Under the pieces are notes generated by a model. The model had not been told where the DNA came from. It saw only the letters and a list, made by a program, of their open reading frames with translations, and did no database searches. From Betaproteobacteria bacterium GR16-43 (GTDB lineage: Bacteria > Pseudomonadota > Gammaproteobacteria > Burkholderiales > Usitatibacteraceae), in contig CP019169.1 in assembly GCA_001953215.1 (NCBI GenBank), positions 1,860,001 to 1,924,000 of the forward strand: 64,000 bases of DNA. The letters run 5' to 3'. Each line of letters opens with the position of its first letter. Within the stretch, counting starts at the first letter, position 1. Positions 62,960 to 64,000 of this stretch are shown here, piece after piece. The translations under genes and the position numbers were made by a program.

Positions 62960-63369
62960 GACTTGGCTCCCTTGAGGAATTTCGCCGAGCACTCCTTGAT
63001 TTCCTCGTCGTACTTCACGACCGGCTTCCAGCCCTGCGTCACCTGCGACTCCAGCTTGGCGACGACGAAATAGCGCGTGCACGGCTTGGCGTCGAGGTCG
63101 AACGTGTGTTGCGTGGCCTGGCTGAAGCCCTGGCGCGGCGGCAGGTCCACGGTCACCTTGCGCAGGCCCGGGGCCACCACGGCCTCGTTGTTGCGGGAGT
63201 TCTCGCCGTCCACGCGGTTCACGATGACCTTGCGTTCCAGGGGATCGGCCGCGGCCTTGTACTCCGTGGCGATGATCGAATAGACCTGGTCGTAGGGGCC
63301 TGCAAGGGCGGCTGCCGCGAAGAGGGCGGCGGGGAAGGCGGCGGCGATGATGAGGAGCTTGCGTTGCAT
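62956..63369 (-). CDS. Small secreted protein, paralogue 1, in the peptide ABC operon
   Basis: A 137-residue exported protein with signal peptide (MQRKLLIIAAAFPAALFAAAALA). The mature part GPYDQVYSIIATEYKAAAD is followed by a beta-rich domain with TRYFVVAKLESQVTQGWKPV and a Cys-containing end (ECSAKFLKGAKS). The pattern is shared with paralogue 2. Residues in common are mostly aromatic and Cys, which suggests a small disulfide-linked beta-sandwich. It lies 17 bp after the permease stop. Function unknown; being in a peptide-transporter operon it could be a lipid-free accessory or an unrelated passenger. Confidence 0.82.
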   Translation of the reverse strand: MQRKLLIIAAAFPAALFAAAALAGPYDQVYSIIATEYKAAADPLERKVIVNRVDGENSRNNEAVVAPGLRKVTVDLPPRQGFSQATQHTFDLDAKPCTRYFVVAKLESQVTQGWKPVVKYDEEIKECSAKFLKGAKS

Positions 63370-63386
63370 GGTGCACCTCGCTTTCG

Positions 63387-64000
63387 TTAGCGCAGCTTCG
63401 GGTTGAGGGCGTCGCGCAACCAGTCGCCCAGCACGTTGATCGACAACACGAGCAGGACGAGGGCTCCGCCCGGGAACACCAGGATCCACCACTCTCCCGA
63501 GAACAGGAAGTCGTTCCCGATGCGGATCAGGGTGCCGAGCGAAGGTTGCGTCGGCGGGACTCCCACGCCCAGGAACGACAGCGTGGCCTCGGTGATGATG
63601 GCTTCCCCGATATGGAGGGTCACCAGCACCAGGACCGGTCCCAGGGCATTGGGCAACACATGGGTGAACATGATGGCGAGCGGATGCCTTCCAATGACCC
63701 GGGCCGCTTGGACATATTCCTTGTTGCGCTCCACCAGGGTGGAGCCGCGCACGGTGCGGGCATAGCGCACCCAGCCCGAGGCCGCGATGGCCAGCACCAG
63801 CACGTAGAGCGCGACCTGGTCGTGCATCTCCCGGGGCAGCGCCACGCGCGCCAGCCCGTCCACCAGGAGGGCGATGAGGATCGCCGGGAACGAAAGCTGG
63901 ATGTCCGCCACGCGCATGATGAAGGCGTCGATCTTGCCGCCCGCGTAGCCCGCGACCAGCCCCAGCGACACGCCGATCGCCATGGCGAGCAGCGTGGCCA
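63387..64000 (-). CDS. Peptide ABC transporter permease (OppC/DppC type), 5' truncated by the window
   Basis: C-terminal part of an integral membrane permease. About 204 residues are visible; the frame is open to the window edge and continues upstream. It has the EAA-type loop (ARTVRGSTLVERNKEYVQAARVIG ... FTHVLPNALGPVLVLVTLHIG), then the standard end LLVLSINVLGDWLRDALNPKLR. This end is characteristic of OppC/DppC permeases. It forms an operon with the two paralogous secreted proteins and the two ATPases. The ATG at 63983 lies inside the gene and is not the start. Confidence 0.93.
   Translation of the reverse strand, partial: ATLLAMAIGVSLGLVAGYAGGKIDAFIMRVADIQLSFPAILIALLVDGLARVALPREMHDQVALYVLVLAIAASGWVRYARTVRGSTLVERNKEYVQAARVIGRHPLAIMFTHVLPNALGPVLVLVTLHIGEAIITEATLSFLGVGVPPTQPSLGTLIRIGNDFLFSGEWWILVFPGGALVLLVLSINVLGDWLRDALNPKLR

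Overview
The window is a G+C-rich, densely coded bacterial chromosome segment with about 56 protein genes and no rRNA, tRNA or CRISPR array that I can see. The gene content (Bug/TctC-type receptor, lutABC lactate oxidation, a TRAP transporter, a two-subunit NAD-type formate dehydrogenase, PAS/GGDEF/EAL and BvgS-like signalling, LysR next to rhodanese and DoxX) points to a free-living betaproteobacterium, probably a soil or sediment lineage. That placement is inference; no marker gene fixes the genus.

Layout. 1-3266: end of sucC, sucD, a small lipoprotein and a flavin monooxygenase. 3402-8531: formate dehydrogenase (fused NuoE/NuoF subunit plus molybdopterin subunit) and a GNAT protein. 8567-11093: Bug receptor, small lipoprotein, DSD1-type PLP enzyme. 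11113-12611 (minus): DUF4019 protein, a 59-residue ribbon-helix-helix protein and an SPFH protein. 12710-13516: an unrecognised protein made of two similar halves. 13736-16775 (minus): MFS transporter, a protease-like PDZ protein without its catalytic His, a Hyi-like isomerase. 16816-18944: cupin and Atm1-type ABC exporter. 18954-23726 (minus): Ser/Thr kinase, nucleotide cyclase fused to a TonB C-terminus, alpha/beta hydrolase, MetY. 23830-24738: penicillin-binding peptidase. 25327-26355 (minus): short methionine synthase resembling MesD. 26447-35001: lutABC, an ion-transporter-family permease and a TRAP transporter, which together look like a lactate or 2-oxoacid module. 35118-37639: hydroxyacid dehydrogenase, 3-hydroxyisobutyrate-type dehydrogenase, GST. 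37626-48315: signalling proteins (two hybrid kinases, REC-EAL, membrane PAS protein), DUF3500, VOC, LysE and an ECF sigma/anti-sigma pair. 48496-52831: hrpA and a membrane protein. 52833-55175: DoxX, rhodanese, LysR, GNAT. 55291-59935: secreted subtilase overlapping a GGDEF-EAL gene. 60545-64000 (minus): peptide ABC transporter with two paralogous small secreted proteins inserted in the operon.

The most unusual content is non-coding. (1) A family of about 190-bp elements with long terminal inverted repeats occurs three times, always between convergent genes; two loci carry two copies in opposite orientation with nearly the same total length (498 and 497 bp). (2) A 45-bp unit carrying 10-bp-periodic motifs occurs inside the lut operon, where it supplies the stop codons of lutA and lutB and the start codon of lutC; a relative lies between the formate dehydrogenase genes. 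(3) Two unlinked promoters, for the membrane PAS protein and the subtilase/GGDEF-EAL pair, share two TTAC-N4-GTAA boxes exactly 21 bp apart followed by CRP-like sites, which suggests one regulon.
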